Assembly: GCF_012034205.1 (NCBI RefSeq) | Contig: NZ_JAATEM010000002.1 | Span: forward strand, 247,721-311,720 | Length of the DNA stretch: 64,000 nt | DNA from: Streptomyces composti | GTDB lineage: Bacteria; Actinomycetota; Actinomycetes; Streptomycetales; Streptomycetaceae | Reading direction: 5' to 3' | Shown here: piece after piece, positions 55,687 to 64,000 of the stretch | How the letters are laid out: every line of letters starts with the position of its first letter | How positions within the stretch are numbered: the stretch's first letter is position 1 | The notes under the pieces: model-generated | Databases searched by the model: none | Told to the model about the DNA's origin: nothing | Seen by the model: the letters and a program-made list of their open reading frames with translations, nothing else | Position numbers and translations under genes: made by a program

Positions 55687-58005
55687 TCACCCCTGCCCGA
55701 GCCCGCGCACCCGCACCGGGCGGCCGGGCCCGCCGGCCCCGCCCTCCCGCTCGACGACCAGGCGCGGGCCCGTCCAGCGGACGGTCCAGCGCTCGACGTC
55801 CGCCTCGGCCCGCCCCTGACCGTCGTCCGGTACGACGAGTCCGCCGCCCGTCCGCCCCCGCGCCGGAGCCCACACCTCCAGCTCCAGCCCGCCGTCCTCC
55901 CCGCGCACCGGAACGACGGAGCCCGCGCGGGCGAACACCGGGATGCGGTCCAGGGGAGCCTCCACCAGGACCTGGGCCGGACCCTGGTGGGCCCGCTCCG
56001 TCCGCACGTCGTACCACCGCCCCCGCGGCAGCTGCACGACCCGCCGGACCGTGCCAGGACCCAGCACCGGCGCCACCAGCAGGCAGTCGCCCAGCAGGAA
56101 GGCGTCCTCGCAGTCGCGCAGCGCGCGCTCCTCGGGCGCCGCCCACCACAGCGGCCGGACCGGGGGCGCGCCGGTGCGCCGGGCCAGATGCGCCAGCGTC
56201 ATGACGTACGGCAGCAGGCGCCGCCGTTCCAGCAGTGCCGCCCGCGCGTGCTCCAGCACCTCGGGACCGAACTCCCAGGGCTCACCCCGCCCCGCCCGCG
56301 GGCCGGCCAGGGTGCGGAACAGCGGCAGATACGCGCCCAGCTGCAACCACCGCAGGAACAGCTCCGGGGACGGGTCCCCGCCGGAGCCGCCCACGTCCGC
56401 GCCGGAGAACGGCACCCCGCACAGGCCGAGCCCCACGACCAGCCCCAGCGAGGCCCGCAGCCCCGGCCAGTCCGTCGCCACCCGGCCCAGCCAGGCACCG
56501 CCGTACCGCTGCAGCCCGGCCCACCCGGAACGGGACAGGACCAGCGGCTGTTCCTCCGGCGCCAGCTTCCGCAAACCCTCGTACGCCGCCCGGGACAGAC
56601 ACAGGCCGTAGACGTTGTGCGCCTCCCGGTGGTCCCCGCCCCGCCCGTCGAGGGCGTGCCGGGCCGAGCGGGGGAGCGTGGACTCGCCGAAGGCCGTGAA
56701 CGACGTCGGCTCGTCCCGGTCGTGCCAGAAACCCGTGAACCCCTGCGCCAGCCGCTCCGCGTACAGACCACCCCACCACTCCCGCACATCCGCCCGCGTG
56801 ACGTCCGGGAACACCACCTCGCCCGGCCAGGAGACCCCCCGCACCAGTGCACCCGAGGCCTCCCGCACGAACGCGTCCTGCCCCGCCCCCTCCGCGAACA
56901 CCGCGTTCCCGGCAACGGCGGGCACCGCGGGATCCACCACCGACACCAGCCGCACCCCATCGCGCCGCAGGTCCTCGGCGAGGCCCCCGAGCCCCGAGAA
57001 CCGCCCCCGGTCCACGGTCAACCCCTGCCGGGCGCCGGGCCGGCCGACGCCGAGATGAAGCGCGTCGAGCGGCAGCCCGCGCTCCCGGTAGGCGGCGACC
57101 AGCCGCCGCACCTCGCGCTCGTCGTCCAGGCCCCACCGCGCGTGATGGTGCCCCAACGCCCACGCAGGCGGCAGCGCGGGCGCGCCCGTGAGCGAGGCCC
57201 AGGCGAACAGCACCCGGGCCGGGGTCCCCTGCATCACCCAGCACCGCAGCGGGCCGCCGTCCATGCGCAGCTCGCTCGTCCCCGCCCGGTCATGGCCGGA
57301 CCCCTCGCCCTCCTCACCCTCGCGCAACGTCACCCGGCCGTCCCAGGAGTTGTCGTGGAACACCAGATGCGTGCCCGCATCGGCCACCACCAGCTGCACC
57401 GGCATCGTCAGATGCAGCGGATCATCGCCCGGCCCGAACGCCCGCCCCGGGTCGGTGTTCCACAACCGGTAGGTGCCGTCCCGCAGCCGGGGCCCGCACG
57501 CCCGGCCGCCCAGGCCGAAGAAGCGCGCGTCCGCCGCCACCTCCGAGCGCTGCATCCAGCGCGCCGGACCGCCACCGACCGGCTCCCACCAGCGGGGCGG
57601 CAGATCCCGCCGCAGCGTCGCGCCGCCCGGCGTGCGCACCTCCACCGCGCCGTGCCGCGACACCGCGACGGTCACCCGCTCGGCCACCACCCGCCAGCCG
57701 CCGTCCTTGTCCGGCTCGAGCACCGCCCGCGGATCCGCCTCCGGGCAGCGCCCGGCCAGTGCGTACGAGGGCTCGGGCTCCGCCCCGTCCCAGCCCCAGA
57801 AGACCGCCCCGCCCGCCACCACCATGATCCGCAGCCGGGCCCGGGCGAACCGGACGACGCCGCCCCCGGGCTCCGGCGTCACCTCCCGCAGCACACCGGG
57901 CACCCGGGCCCGCTCACGCCCGCGCGGAGGCAGCCCGGTGGCATCGGCCCGCCACCTGCGCCACGCTGCTCGTACGGTTCGCAACCCCTGCGCCGCCCTC
58001 ACCAC
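55687..58005 (-). CDS. Glycoside hydrolase family 31-like protein, acid/base motif missing
   Basis: A 772-residue protein of alpha-glucosidase (GH31) architecture: N-terminal beta-sandwich (1-250), then a TIM barrel with GHHHARWG near residue 295, the nucleophile region FTGFWHDRDEPTSF near 430, HNVYGLCLSRAAYE near 470 and RSGWAGLQRYGGAWLGRVATDW near 505, followed by a beta-sandwich C-terminus. The expected WxGDN carrying the acid/base Asp reads WLGRV. Activity is therefore doubtful or depends on another residue. It starts at GTG 58005 and is divergent from the acetoacetyl-CoA ligase gene. Confidence 0.82.
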   Translation of the reverse strand: MVRAAQGLRTVRAAWRRWRADATGLPPRGRERARVPGVLREVTPEPGGGVVRFARARLRIMVVAGGAVFWGWDGAEPEPSYALAGRCPEADPRAVLEPDKDGGWRVVAERVTVAVSRHGAVEVRTPGGATLRRDLPPRWWEPVGGGPARWMQRSEVAADARFFGLGGRACGPRLRDGTYRLWNTDPGRAFGPGDDPLHLTMPVQLVVADAGTHLVFHDNSWDGRVTLREGEEGEGSGHDRAGTSELRMDGGPLRCWVMQGTPARVLFAWASLTGAPALPPAWALGHHHARWGLDDEREVRRLVAAYRERGLPLDALHLGVGRPGARQGLTVDRGRFSGLGGLAEDLRRDGVRLVSVVDPAVPAVAGNAVFAEGAGQDAFVREASGALVRGVSWPGEVVFPDVTRADVREWWGGLYAERLAQGFTGFWHDRDEPTSFTAFGESTLPRSARHALDGRGGDHREAHNVYGLCLSRAAYEGLRKLAPEEQPLVLSRSGWAGLQRYGGAWLGRVATDWPGLRASLGLVVGLGLCGVPFSGADVGGSGGDPSPELFLRWLQLGAYLPLFRTLAGPRAGRGEPWEFGPEVLEHARAALLERRRLLPYVMTLAHLARRTGAPPVRPLWWAAPEERALRDCEDAFLLGDCLLVAPVLGPGTVRRVVQLPRGRWYDVRTERAHQGPAQVLVEAPLDRIPVFARAGSVVPVRGEDGGLELEVWAPARGRTGGGLVVPDDGQGRAEADVERWTVRWTGPRLVVEREGGAGGPGRPVRVRGLGQG

Positions 58006-58258
58006 TCGACCGCCTGTATCGAACGCACCAGGTCACGACCGTTCATGCTGCTCACCCTGCCACTGACCGCGCTCGGCAGATGTGGCGTTCAACTCCCGTT
58101 CACCCGTGATGGGACCACACCGCCACGACGCGGACTATGTGGGGTGCACCCTGGTGCGGAAGTCGATCACATGGCATCGTCCGTGTCAGCCGCGTCACGC
58201 GCACACCCCAGCCCGTGCGCGGAGGACGCACACGACGCGCACAGTCCGGGAGCCGTAC

Positions 58259-60226
58259 ATGTCGACCCTGAACCCCCAGCCGCTCTGGCAGCCCGATCCG
58301 CAGCGCATCGCTCAGGCACAGGTGACCAAGTTCCAGGCCTGGGCAGCGGAGCACCACGGCGCCCCCGCCGACGGCGGGTACCCGGCGCTCCACCGCTGGT
58401 CCGTGGAGGAGCTGGAGACGTTCTGGCGCGCGGTCACCGAGTGGTTCGACGTCCGCTTCTCCACTCCCTTCAGCCGCGTGCTGGGCGACCGCTCGATGCC
58501 CGGCGCCCAGTGGTTCCCCGGCGCCACCCTCAACTACGCCGAGCACGCCCTGCGGGCCGCCGCGGACCGGGCCGACCAGCCGGCCCTGCTGCACGTCGAC
58601 GAGACCCATGAGGCCCGCCCGGTCACCTGGGCCGAGCTGCGCCGCCAGGTCGGCTCCCTCGCGGCCGAACTGCGGGCCCTCGGCGTACGCCCCGGAGACC
58701 GCGTCAGCGGCTACCTGCCCAACATCCCGCAGGCGGTCGTCGCCCTGCTCGCCACCGCCGCGGTCGGCGGCGTGTGGACCTCCTGCGCACCCGACTTCGG
58801 CGCCCGCAGCGTCCTGGACCGCTTCCAGCAGGTGGAGCCGGTCGTCCTGTTCACCGTCGACGGATACCGCTACGGCGGCAAGGAGCACGACCGCCGCGAG
58901 ATCGTCGCCGAACTCCGCAGGGAACTGCCCTCGCTGCGCGCCGTCGTGCACATCCCGCTGCTCGGCACCGAGGCCCCCGACGGCGCCCTGGACTGGTCGG
59001 CCCTGACCGCCGCCGACACCGAGCCGGAGTTCGAGCAGGTGCCCTTCGACCACCCGCTGTGGGTGCTGTACTCCTCCGGCACCACCGGGCTGCCCAAGGC
59101 CATCGTCCAGTCCCAGGGCGGCATCCTGGTCGAGCACCTCAAGCAGCTCGGCCTGCACTGCGACCTCGGCCCCGAGGACCGCTTCTTCTGGTACACCTCC
59201 ACCGGCTGGATGATGTGGAACTTCCTCGTCTCCGGCCTGCTCACCGGCACCACGATCGTCCTGTACGACGGCAGCCCCGGCTACCCCGACACCGGCGCCC
59301 AGTGGCGGGTCGCCGAACGCACCGGCGCCACCCTCTTCGGCACCTCGGCCGCCTACGTGATGGCCTGCCGCAAGGCCGAGGTGCACCCGGGCCGCGACCA
59401 CGACCTCTCCGCGGTCAAGTGCGTCGCCACCACCGGCTCCCCGCTGCCGCCCGACGGCTTCCGCTGGCTGCACGACGAGGTCCGCGACGACCTGTGGATC
59501 GCCTCGGTCAGCGGCGGCACCGACGTCTGCTCCTGTTTCGCCGGCGCCGTTCCCACCCTCCCCGTGTACGTGGGCGAACTGCAGGCCGCCTGCCTGGGCA
59601 CCGACCTGCAGTCCTGGGACCCGGCCGGCGAACCCCTCACCGACGAGGTCGGCGAGCTCGTCGTCACCAACCCCATGCCGTCCATGCCGATCCGCTTCTG
59701 GAACGACCCCGACGGCAGCCGCTACCGCGACAGCTACTTCTCCGTCTATCCCGGCGTCTGGCGGCACGGCGACTGGATCACCGTCACCTCACGCGGCTCG
59801 GTGATCATCCACGGCCGCTCCGACTCCACGCTCAACCGCCAGGGCGTCCGCATGGGCTCCGCCGACATCTACGAGGTCGTCGAACGCCTCCCCGAGATCA
59901 AGGAGTCCCTCGTCGTCGGCATCGAACAGCCCGACGGCGGCTACTGGATGCCCCTCTTCGTCCACCTGGCCCCCGGCGCCCGGCTCGACGACGACCTGCT
60001 CAACCGCATCAAGCAGACCATCCGGGAGCAGCTCTCGCCCCGCCACGTCCCCGACGAGATCATCGAGGTGCCCGGAGTCCCGCACACCCTCACCGGCAAG
60101 CGCATCGAGGTCCCGGTCAAGCGCCTCCTGCAGGGCACCCCGCTGGAGAAGGCCGTCAACCCCGGCTCCATCGACAACCTCGACCTGCTCACCTTCTACG
60201 AGGACCTGGCCCGCAAGCGCGCCTGA
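58259..60226 (+). CDS. Acetoacetate-CoA ligase
   Basis: A 655-residue ANL-superfamily ligase converting acetoacetate, ATP and CoA to acetoacetyl-CoA. Motifs are YSSGTTGLPKAIVQSQGG near residue 268, WYTSTGWMMWNFLVSGL near 310, GGTDVCSCFAG near 420 and the C-terminal lysine region LTGKRIEVPVKRLLQG near 620. It has the long N-terminal region typical of acetoacetyl-CoA synthetases. ATG 58259 follows GGGAG by about 8 nt. It stands alone with a downstream terminator. Confidence 0.94.
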   Translation: MSTLNPQPLWQPDPQRIAQAQVTKFQAWAAEHHGAPADGGYPALHRWSVEELETFWRAVTEWFDVRFSTPFSRVLGDRSMPGAQWFPGATLNYAEHALRAAADRADQPALLHVDETHEARPVTWAELRRQVGSLAAELRALGVRPGDRVSGYLPNIPQAVVALLATAAVGGVWTSCAPDFGARSVLDRFQQVEPVVLFTVDGYRYGGKEHDRREIVAELRRELPSLRAVVHIPLLGTEAPDGALDWSALTAADTEPEFEQVPFDHPLWVLYSSGTTGLPKAIVQSQGGILVEHLKQLGLHCDLGPEDRFFWYTSTGWMMWNFLVSGLLTGTTIVLYDGSPGYPDTGAQWRVAERTGATLFGTSAAYVMACRKAEVHPGRDHDLSAVKCVATTGSPLPPDGFRWLHDEVRDDLWIASVSGGTDVCSCFAGAVPTLPVYVGELQAACLGTDLQSWDPAGEPLTDEVGELVVTNPMPSMPIRFWNDPDGSRYRDSYFSVYPGVWRHGDWITVTSRGSVIIHGRSDSTLNRQGVRMGSADIYEVVERLPEIKESLVVGIEQPDGGYWMPLFVHLAPGARLDDDLLNRIKQTIREQLSPRHVPDEIIEVPGVPHTLTGKRIEVPVKRLLQGTPLEKAVNPGSIDNLDLLTFYEDLARKRA

Positions 60227-60257
60227 GCCGCCGCACCGCGCGGCCAACCCTGCGCAT

Positions 60258-60302
60258 CCGGCCCCGGACACGCCCCTCGACGGGCCTTCGGTCCGGGGCC
60301 GG
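60258..60302 (+). terminator. Hairpin after acetoacetate-CoA ligase gene
   Basis: CCGGCCCCGGAC (60258-60269) pairs exactly with GTCCGGGGCCGG (60291-60302). Confidence 0.75.
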
Positions 60303-60404
60303 CCCGTCTCCGCGTCCGGTCTGCCGTGTCCGCCGGTCCGCCACCGCTGTCAGTACCCCCGATTACTGTGAGTGAGCATTGATCGACCGTGCACAGGGGG
60401 ACCC

Positions 60405-61316
60405 ATGACGCACAGCGACCGCCGGACCCTGCGACGAGCCCTGCGGCGAGAGATCGCCGGCACCATCGGCCTGCTCACCGACGAGCACGACTTCTCCGCC
60501 ATGCGGCGTTACCGCAGTTTCACCTTCCACGACCACAGCGCATACCTGGAACACGTCGAAGCCGTCCTCAGGACCCGGGCCCGGCAGGGCAGCCACACCT
60601 CGGTCGCCCTCTTCGACCCGGAGGACTACGCCGACTACTGCACCCGGCACGGCCTGGACCCCGACAGCCCGGCCAGCCGCACCCGCTTCACCGCCGAACT
60701 CGCCACCACCGGCCCCACCGTCCCCTACGACGGCCGCCCGCTCGCCGACCTGCTGCCCACCCTCGTGGACGAGGCCATCCGCCAGGCGACCTGGGAGTAC
60801 TCGACCACCCTGCTCAGCCGCCTCGGCGCCTGCGCCTCCTGCGGGGAGGACCTGGGCCGCGCCGCCTTCACCCGCGCCGCGCACCTGCTGACCCGCATCC
60901 TCGACACCGCCCCACCGGGCCGACGGCACCTGGTGTGCAACGTCTCCGGCCCACCCGAACCCCTGGTCGCCGTCCTCCACGCCGACGATCTCACCGACGA
61001 TCCCACCGGCCCCCTCACCGGCCGGCTGGACCTGGACGAGGCCGAGGCTCTCGAGTTCACCTCCGTCCTGGCGGTCGGCCTGGCCACGGACAGCCCCGGC
61101 GGACTCGTGATGCGCACCATGGCCCCCGGCCGTCCCGACCGCGTCTACGGATGGCGCCTGCGCGCCCACACCCTGGAACCCCTCACCGCCGCCGAGGTCT
61201 TCGACGCCTACTGCACCGACATCGAGACCGGAGACCTCATCGCACCCGAGTCCAACGTCGACTACTGCGCACCCCCTGACCTGGGCCCCGGCCCGGACAC
61301 ACCCCACCACCACTGA
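60405..61316 (+). CDS. Hypothetical protein with CxxC motif
   Basis: A 303-residue cytosolic protein with a basic N-terminus (TLRRALRREIAGTIGLL). A central segment (residues 20-110) is rich in acidic and aromatic residues, a CASCGED motif lies near residue 143, and a His-rich C-terminus ends PHHH. No catalytic family was recognised. ATG 60405 has AGGGGG 6 nt upstream. It is followed by a strong terminator and is convergent with ptsI. Confidence 0.7.
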   Translation: MTHSDRRTLRRALRREIAGTIGLLTDEHDFSAMRRYRSFTFHDHSAYLEHVEAVLRTRARQGSHTSVALFDPEDYADYCTRHGLDPDSPASRTRFTAELATTGPTVPYDGRPLADLLPTLVDEAIRQATWEYSTTLLSRLGACASCGEDLGRAAFTRAAHLLTRILDTAPPGRRHLVCNVSGPPEPLVAVLHADDLTDDPTGPLTGRLDLDEAEALEFTSVLAVGLATDSPGGLVMRTMAPGRPDRVYGWRLRAHTLEPLTAAEVFDAYCTDIETGDLIAPESNVDYCAPPDLGPGPDTPHHH

Positions 61317-61350
61317 CCGCCGCCGGAAGCCGCAACGGCACCCGGACACG

Positions 61351-61388
61351 CGAAGGGCGCCCCACCTCCGGGTGGAGCGCCCCCTTCG
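61351..61388. terminator. Bidirectional hairpin between convergent genes
   Basis: CGAAGGG-CGCCCCACC and GGTGGAGCGC-CCCCTTCG pair around the loop TCCG (61351-61388) between the hypothetical gene and ptsI. Confidence 0.8.
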
Positions 61389-61456
61389 ACCCGACGACCC
61401 CACAGGGCTCCGGCCTGCAAGGCCCTCGGGCCCCTCGTCGCTCGGGCCCTCGTCGG

Positions 61457-63127
61457 CTACTCGCCCGACAGCACCGCCTGGGCCGCGCGCCGGGCCTCGT
61501 CCGCACTGTCCGCGGCGCGCGCCGCTGCCGCCGCACGCTCGCACTGCGCCAGCGTGTGCTTCACCAGCGTCGCCCGCACATACGGAATCGACGCCGCACC
61601 CATGGAGAGAGAGGTGACACCCAGGCCGGTCAGCACACACGCCAGCAGCGGATCCGAGGCGGCCTCACCGCAGACGCCGCAGCTCTTGCCCTCGGCCTTC
61701 GCCGCCTCCGCCGCCAGCGCCACCAGATCCAGCAGCGCCGGCTGCCACGGGTCCTGGTACCGGGACACCGCGCCCACCTGCCGGTCGGCGGCGAAGGTGT
61801 ACTGCGCGAGATCGTTCGTGCCGAGCGACAGGAACTCCACCTCCTGAAGCACCGAACGGGCGCGCAGCGCGGCCGAGGGAATCTCCACCATCGCACCGAA
61901 CTTCGCCCGCAGCCCGGCCTCCCGGCACGCGTCCGCGAACGCCCTGGCGTCGGTGCGGTCCGCCACCATCGGCGCCATGACCTCGAGAGACACGGGCAGC
62001 CCCTCGGCCGCCCTGGCCAGCGCCGTCAGCTGGGTGCGCAGCACCTCCGGGTGGTCCAGCAGGGTACGCAGCCCCCGCACGCCCAGCGCCGGGTTCGGCT
62101 CGTCACCCGGGGTGAGGAAGTCCAGCGGCTTGTCCGCGCCCGCGTCCAGCACCCGCACCACCACACGGCCCTCGGGGAACGCCTCGAGCACCTGACGGTA
62201 GGCCGCGACCTGCTTCTCCTCGGAAGGAGCCTGCTTGTTGTCGTCCAGGAACAGGAATTCCGTACGGAAGAGACCGACACCCTCGGCGCCCGCCTCGACG
62301 GCTGCCTTCACATCACCCGGACCACCGATGTTCGCCAGCAGCGGCACCTTGTGCCCGTCGGCCGTCGCACCCGGCCCGGTGGCCGCGGCCAGCGCCGCCT
62401 TCCGCTCGGCGGCGGCAGCCTCCAGCTGTGCCTTCTTCTCCTCGCTCGGATTGACGAAGACCTCGCCACTGCTGCCGTCCACGGCGATCACCGTGCCCTC
62501 GGCGATCTCACCCGCGCCCGGCAGCGCCACCACGGCCGGCACCCCGAGAGCCCGCGCCAGGATCGCGCTGTGACTGGTAGGACCGCCCTCCTCGGTCACG
62601 AAGCCGAGCACCAGCGCCGGATCGAGCAGCGCCGTGTCGGCCGGCGCCAGATCCCGGGCCACCAGCACATACGGCCGGTCGCTGTCGGGGACACCCGGCA
62701 TCGGAACCCCGAGCAGCCGCGCCACAATGCGGTTCCGCACGTCGTCCAGGTCCGCCACCCGGCCCGCCAGATACTCGCCGGCCCCGGCCAGCAGCTCGCG
62801 ATAGGCGGCGAACGCGTCGTACACCGCACGCTCGGCGGTGCTGCCCACGGCGATGCGCCGCTCCACGTCCGCCAACAGTTCGGGGTCCTGCGCCATCAGG
62901 GCCTGTGCCTCGAGCACGGCCTGCGCCTCCCCGCCCGCCAGGTTGCCGCGCGCCGTCAGATCGGCCGCCACCGCCTCCACGGCCTTGCGAGCACGCCCCT
63001 GTTCGCGCTCCGCCTCCTCCGCGGGAATCTGCTTGGCCGGCGGTTCGAGCACCGCGGTTCCCATGTGCCGGACCTCGCCGATGGCCACCCCATGGCTCAC
63101 GCCGACGCCTCGCAGCGTTGTCTCCAT
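61457..63127 (-). CDS. ptsI: PTS enzyme I (phosphoenolpyruvate-protein phosphotransferase)
   Basis: A 556-residue general PTS enzyme that takes phosphate from PEP and passes it to HPr. The phospho-His lies in GGPTSHSAILARALGVPAVV near residue 190. The PEP-binding region contains VGLFRTEFLFL near 290 and SLGTNDLAQYTFAADR near 450, with the catalytic Cys in GKSCGVCGEAASDP near 500. The ATG at 63127 gives the standard N-terminus (ETTLRGVGVSHGVAIG). It is 102 bp downstream of crr in the same operon. Confidence 0.97.
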   Translation of the reverse strand: METTLRGVGVSHGVAIGEVRHMGTAVLEPPAKQIPAEEAEREQGRARKAVEAVAADLTARGNLAGGEAQAVLEAQALMAQDPELLADVERRIAVGSTAERAVYDAFAAYRELLAGAGEYLAGRVADLDDVRNRIVARLLGVPMPGVPDSDRPYVLVARDLAPADTALLDPALVLGFVTEEGGPTSHSAILARALGVPAVVALPGAGEIAEGTVIAVDGSSGEVFVNPSEEKKAQLEAAAAERKAALAAATGPGATADGHKVPLLANIGGPGDVKAAVEAGAEGVGLFRTEFLFLDDNKQAPSEEKQVAAYRQVLEAFPEGRVVVRVLDAGADKPLDFLTPGDEPNPALGVRGLRTLLDHPEVLRTQLTALARAAEGLPVSLEVMAPMVADRTDARAFADACREAGLRAKFGAMVEIPSAALRARSVLQEVEFLSLGTNDLAQYTFAADRQVGAVSRYQDPWQPALLDLVALAAEAAKAEGKSCGVCGEAASDPLLACVLTGLGVTSLSMGAASIPYVRATLVKHTLAQCERAAAAARAADSADEARRAAQAVLSGE

Positions 63128-63229
63128 CTCACCCGTCTCCGTTAGTGCGGCGGGCCTCGCCACCGCGTTGGTTGTCCACGTGCCGTCACGGACGGCGAGT
63201 GACGTCGCCCCGGACGTCACTTCGTCACG

Positions 63230-63679
63230 TCACTTCCAGAGGAAGAGGCTGTCGCCGGTCTTGACGTCGCCCTCCTCGCGCAACTCCGAGAGCGCCTCCG
63301 CGGTGGCCTCCAGGGCGACGACCGGGCAGACGGGAGACTTGCCGGCGGCCTCGACGGCGGCCGGGTCCCAGCGGACGATGCTCTGTCCGCGCTTGACGGT
63401 GTCGCCCTTGTTGACGAGCAGCTGGAAGCCCTCGCCGTTGAGCTGCACCGTGTCGATACCGAGGTGCGTGAGCACGCCGTGGCCGTTGTCGTCCACGACG
63501 ACGAAGGCATGCGGGTGAAGGGAGACGATCACGCCGTCGACCGGAGAGACGGCCTCGGAGGGCTTGCGGACCGGGTCGATCGCGGTGCCCGGGCCGACCA
63601 TGGCGCCGGAGAAGACCGGGTCGGGCACGGCGGCGAGCCCGATGGCACGCCCTTCGAGCGGGGACGTCACGGTGGTCAT
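63230..63679 (-). CDS. crr: PTS EIIA component (Crr, glucose/GlcNAc type)
   Basis: A 149-residue EIIA-Glc domain protein with VSPVDGVIVSLHPHAFVVV near residue 45 and the phosphorylated His in GHGVLTHLGIDTVQLNGEGF near residue 70. In Streptomyces, Crr serves N-acetylglucosamine and other PTS permeases. ATG 63679 follows GGGAGG by 6 nt. The double dre operator upstream indicates control by DasR. Confidence 0.96.
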   Translation of the reverse strand: MTTVTSPLEGRAIGLAAVPDPVFSGAMVGPGTAIDPVRKPSEAVSPVDGVIVSLHPHAFVVVDDNGHGVLTHLGIDTVQLNGEGFQLLVNKGDTVKRGQSIVRWDPAAVEAAGKSPVCPVVALEATAEALSELREEGDVKTGDSLFLWK

Positions 63680-63793
63680 GGAAAACCTCCCAGGGGTGGA
63701 GATCTGCATGGAGGCCGTCACCGCCTGTCGCTGACGACGCACTGTGCAGCAGGGTATGTCATATGAAGTACCGATTCCGGGGGAATGGTCCCG

Positions 63794-63823
63794 GTGTGGT
63801 CTAGACTAGAGGTCTAGACCACC
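63794..63823. promoter_or_regulatory. Double dre (DasR) operator
   Basis: Two overlapping 16-bp dre-like sites share TCTAGA cores 13 bp apart: TGTGGTCTAGACTAGA (63795-63810) and AGAGGTCTAGACCACC (63808-63823), compared with the consensus ACTGGTCTAGACCAGT. They lie about 120 bp upstream of crr and beside the divergent promoter, so DasR (released by glucosamine-6-phosphate) can control both directions. Confidence 0.9.
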
Positions 63824-63836
63824 TACGATAATCGAT

Positions 63837-63866
63837 TTGCACGCCATCCGCGACCCCGTGTACAGT
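63837..63866 (+). promoter_or_regulatory. Promoter of the divergent gene at the right edge
   Basis: TTGCAC (63837-63842) and TACAGT (63861-63866) with an 18-bp spacer lie just right of the dre operator, about 115 bp before the start codon at 63980. Confidence 0.6.
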
Positions 63867-63979
63867 CGTCAGTCCTGCCTGGGGGTGAAGGGCTGATCTC
63901 ATAGCCCCGACCCGAGCAGCAAACCAACTCTTCAGGATCCTCTCCGGGATTCCTTCTGCATGCCTGCAGGAGGGTGGTC

Positions 63980-64000
63980 ATGGAGACGGAAAATCACTGG
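63980..64000 (+). CDS. Start of a divergent gene, truncated by window edge
   Basis: ATG 63980 follows AGGAGGG by about 6 nt and opens METENHW. Only seven codons are visible, too few to name a family. Being divergent from crr and next to the dre operator, it may be DasR-controlled. Confidence 0.6.

Overview
The window is chromosomal DNA from a Streptomyces (or very close relative). It has very high GC with GC-rich third codon positions, frequent GTG starts, an FMN riboswitch in front of a ribE-ribM-ribBA-ribH operon, RbpA behind a sigma-R type promoter, a conservon (CvnABCD), DasR-type dre operators and crr/ptsI. Gene order recalls the S. coelicolor segment that runs from riboflavin synthase down to the general PTS genes (from memory, not checked).

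Layout. 1-1.2 kb: end of a ROK protein and an NAD(P)-binding reductase-like protein. 1.6-6.9 kb: orphan chitinase-type operator repeats, FMN riboswitch, riboflavin operon, hisE-hisG and a small PH-like membrane protein. 7-9.5 kb: two coupled CNNM/CorC-type membrane proteins behind a structured leader. 9.6-12.6 kb: CbxX-type AAA ATPase and a uridine-kinase-like P-loop enzyme, separated by a possible attenuator. 12.7-19.4 kb: secreted C39-like peptidase, small membrane protein, acyl-CoA dehydrogenase, a Cys-pair protein, Lrp regulator, amidohydrolase. 20-25.2 kb: Ppm1, FxsA, a 25-bp minisatellite, RbpA, a UMF1-type MFS transporter, glycerophosphodiesterase and YczE, the last divergent from a MocR regulator. 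26.9-31.3 kb: an FtsK-like protein with a degenerate P-loop, a small membrane protein, an ankyrin protein, a 19-codon ORF and a HEAT-repeat protein.

31.6-38.9 kb is the most unusual block. A kleisin-like protein, a MukE-like winged-helix protein and a 1565-residue MukB/JetC-like SMC ATPase form one operon. A 36-codon ORF is coupled by GTGA overlaps on both sides between the first two genes. No JetD/MksG nuclease gene lies beside it, and the ATPase has Asn where the Walker B Glu is expected.

39-49.2 kb: IclR regulator, a two-TM protein, and a conservon whose cvnC and cvnD are separated by a fused 5-oxoprolinase/hydantoinase gene. 49.4-51.8 kb: glpF-glpK without glpD. 52.3-54 kb: a multiply frameshifted thiolase/DUF35 operon. 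54.2-61.3 kb: VanX-like secreted peptidase, Nudix hydrolase, GH31 protein lacking the usual acid/base motif, acetoacetyl-CoA ligase and a hypothetical protein. 61.4-64 kb: ptsI and crr with a double dre operator, then the first codons of a divergent gene.

Most of the window is housekeeping or lineage-core DNA. No insertion sequence, tRNA, CRISPR array or phage module was seen.
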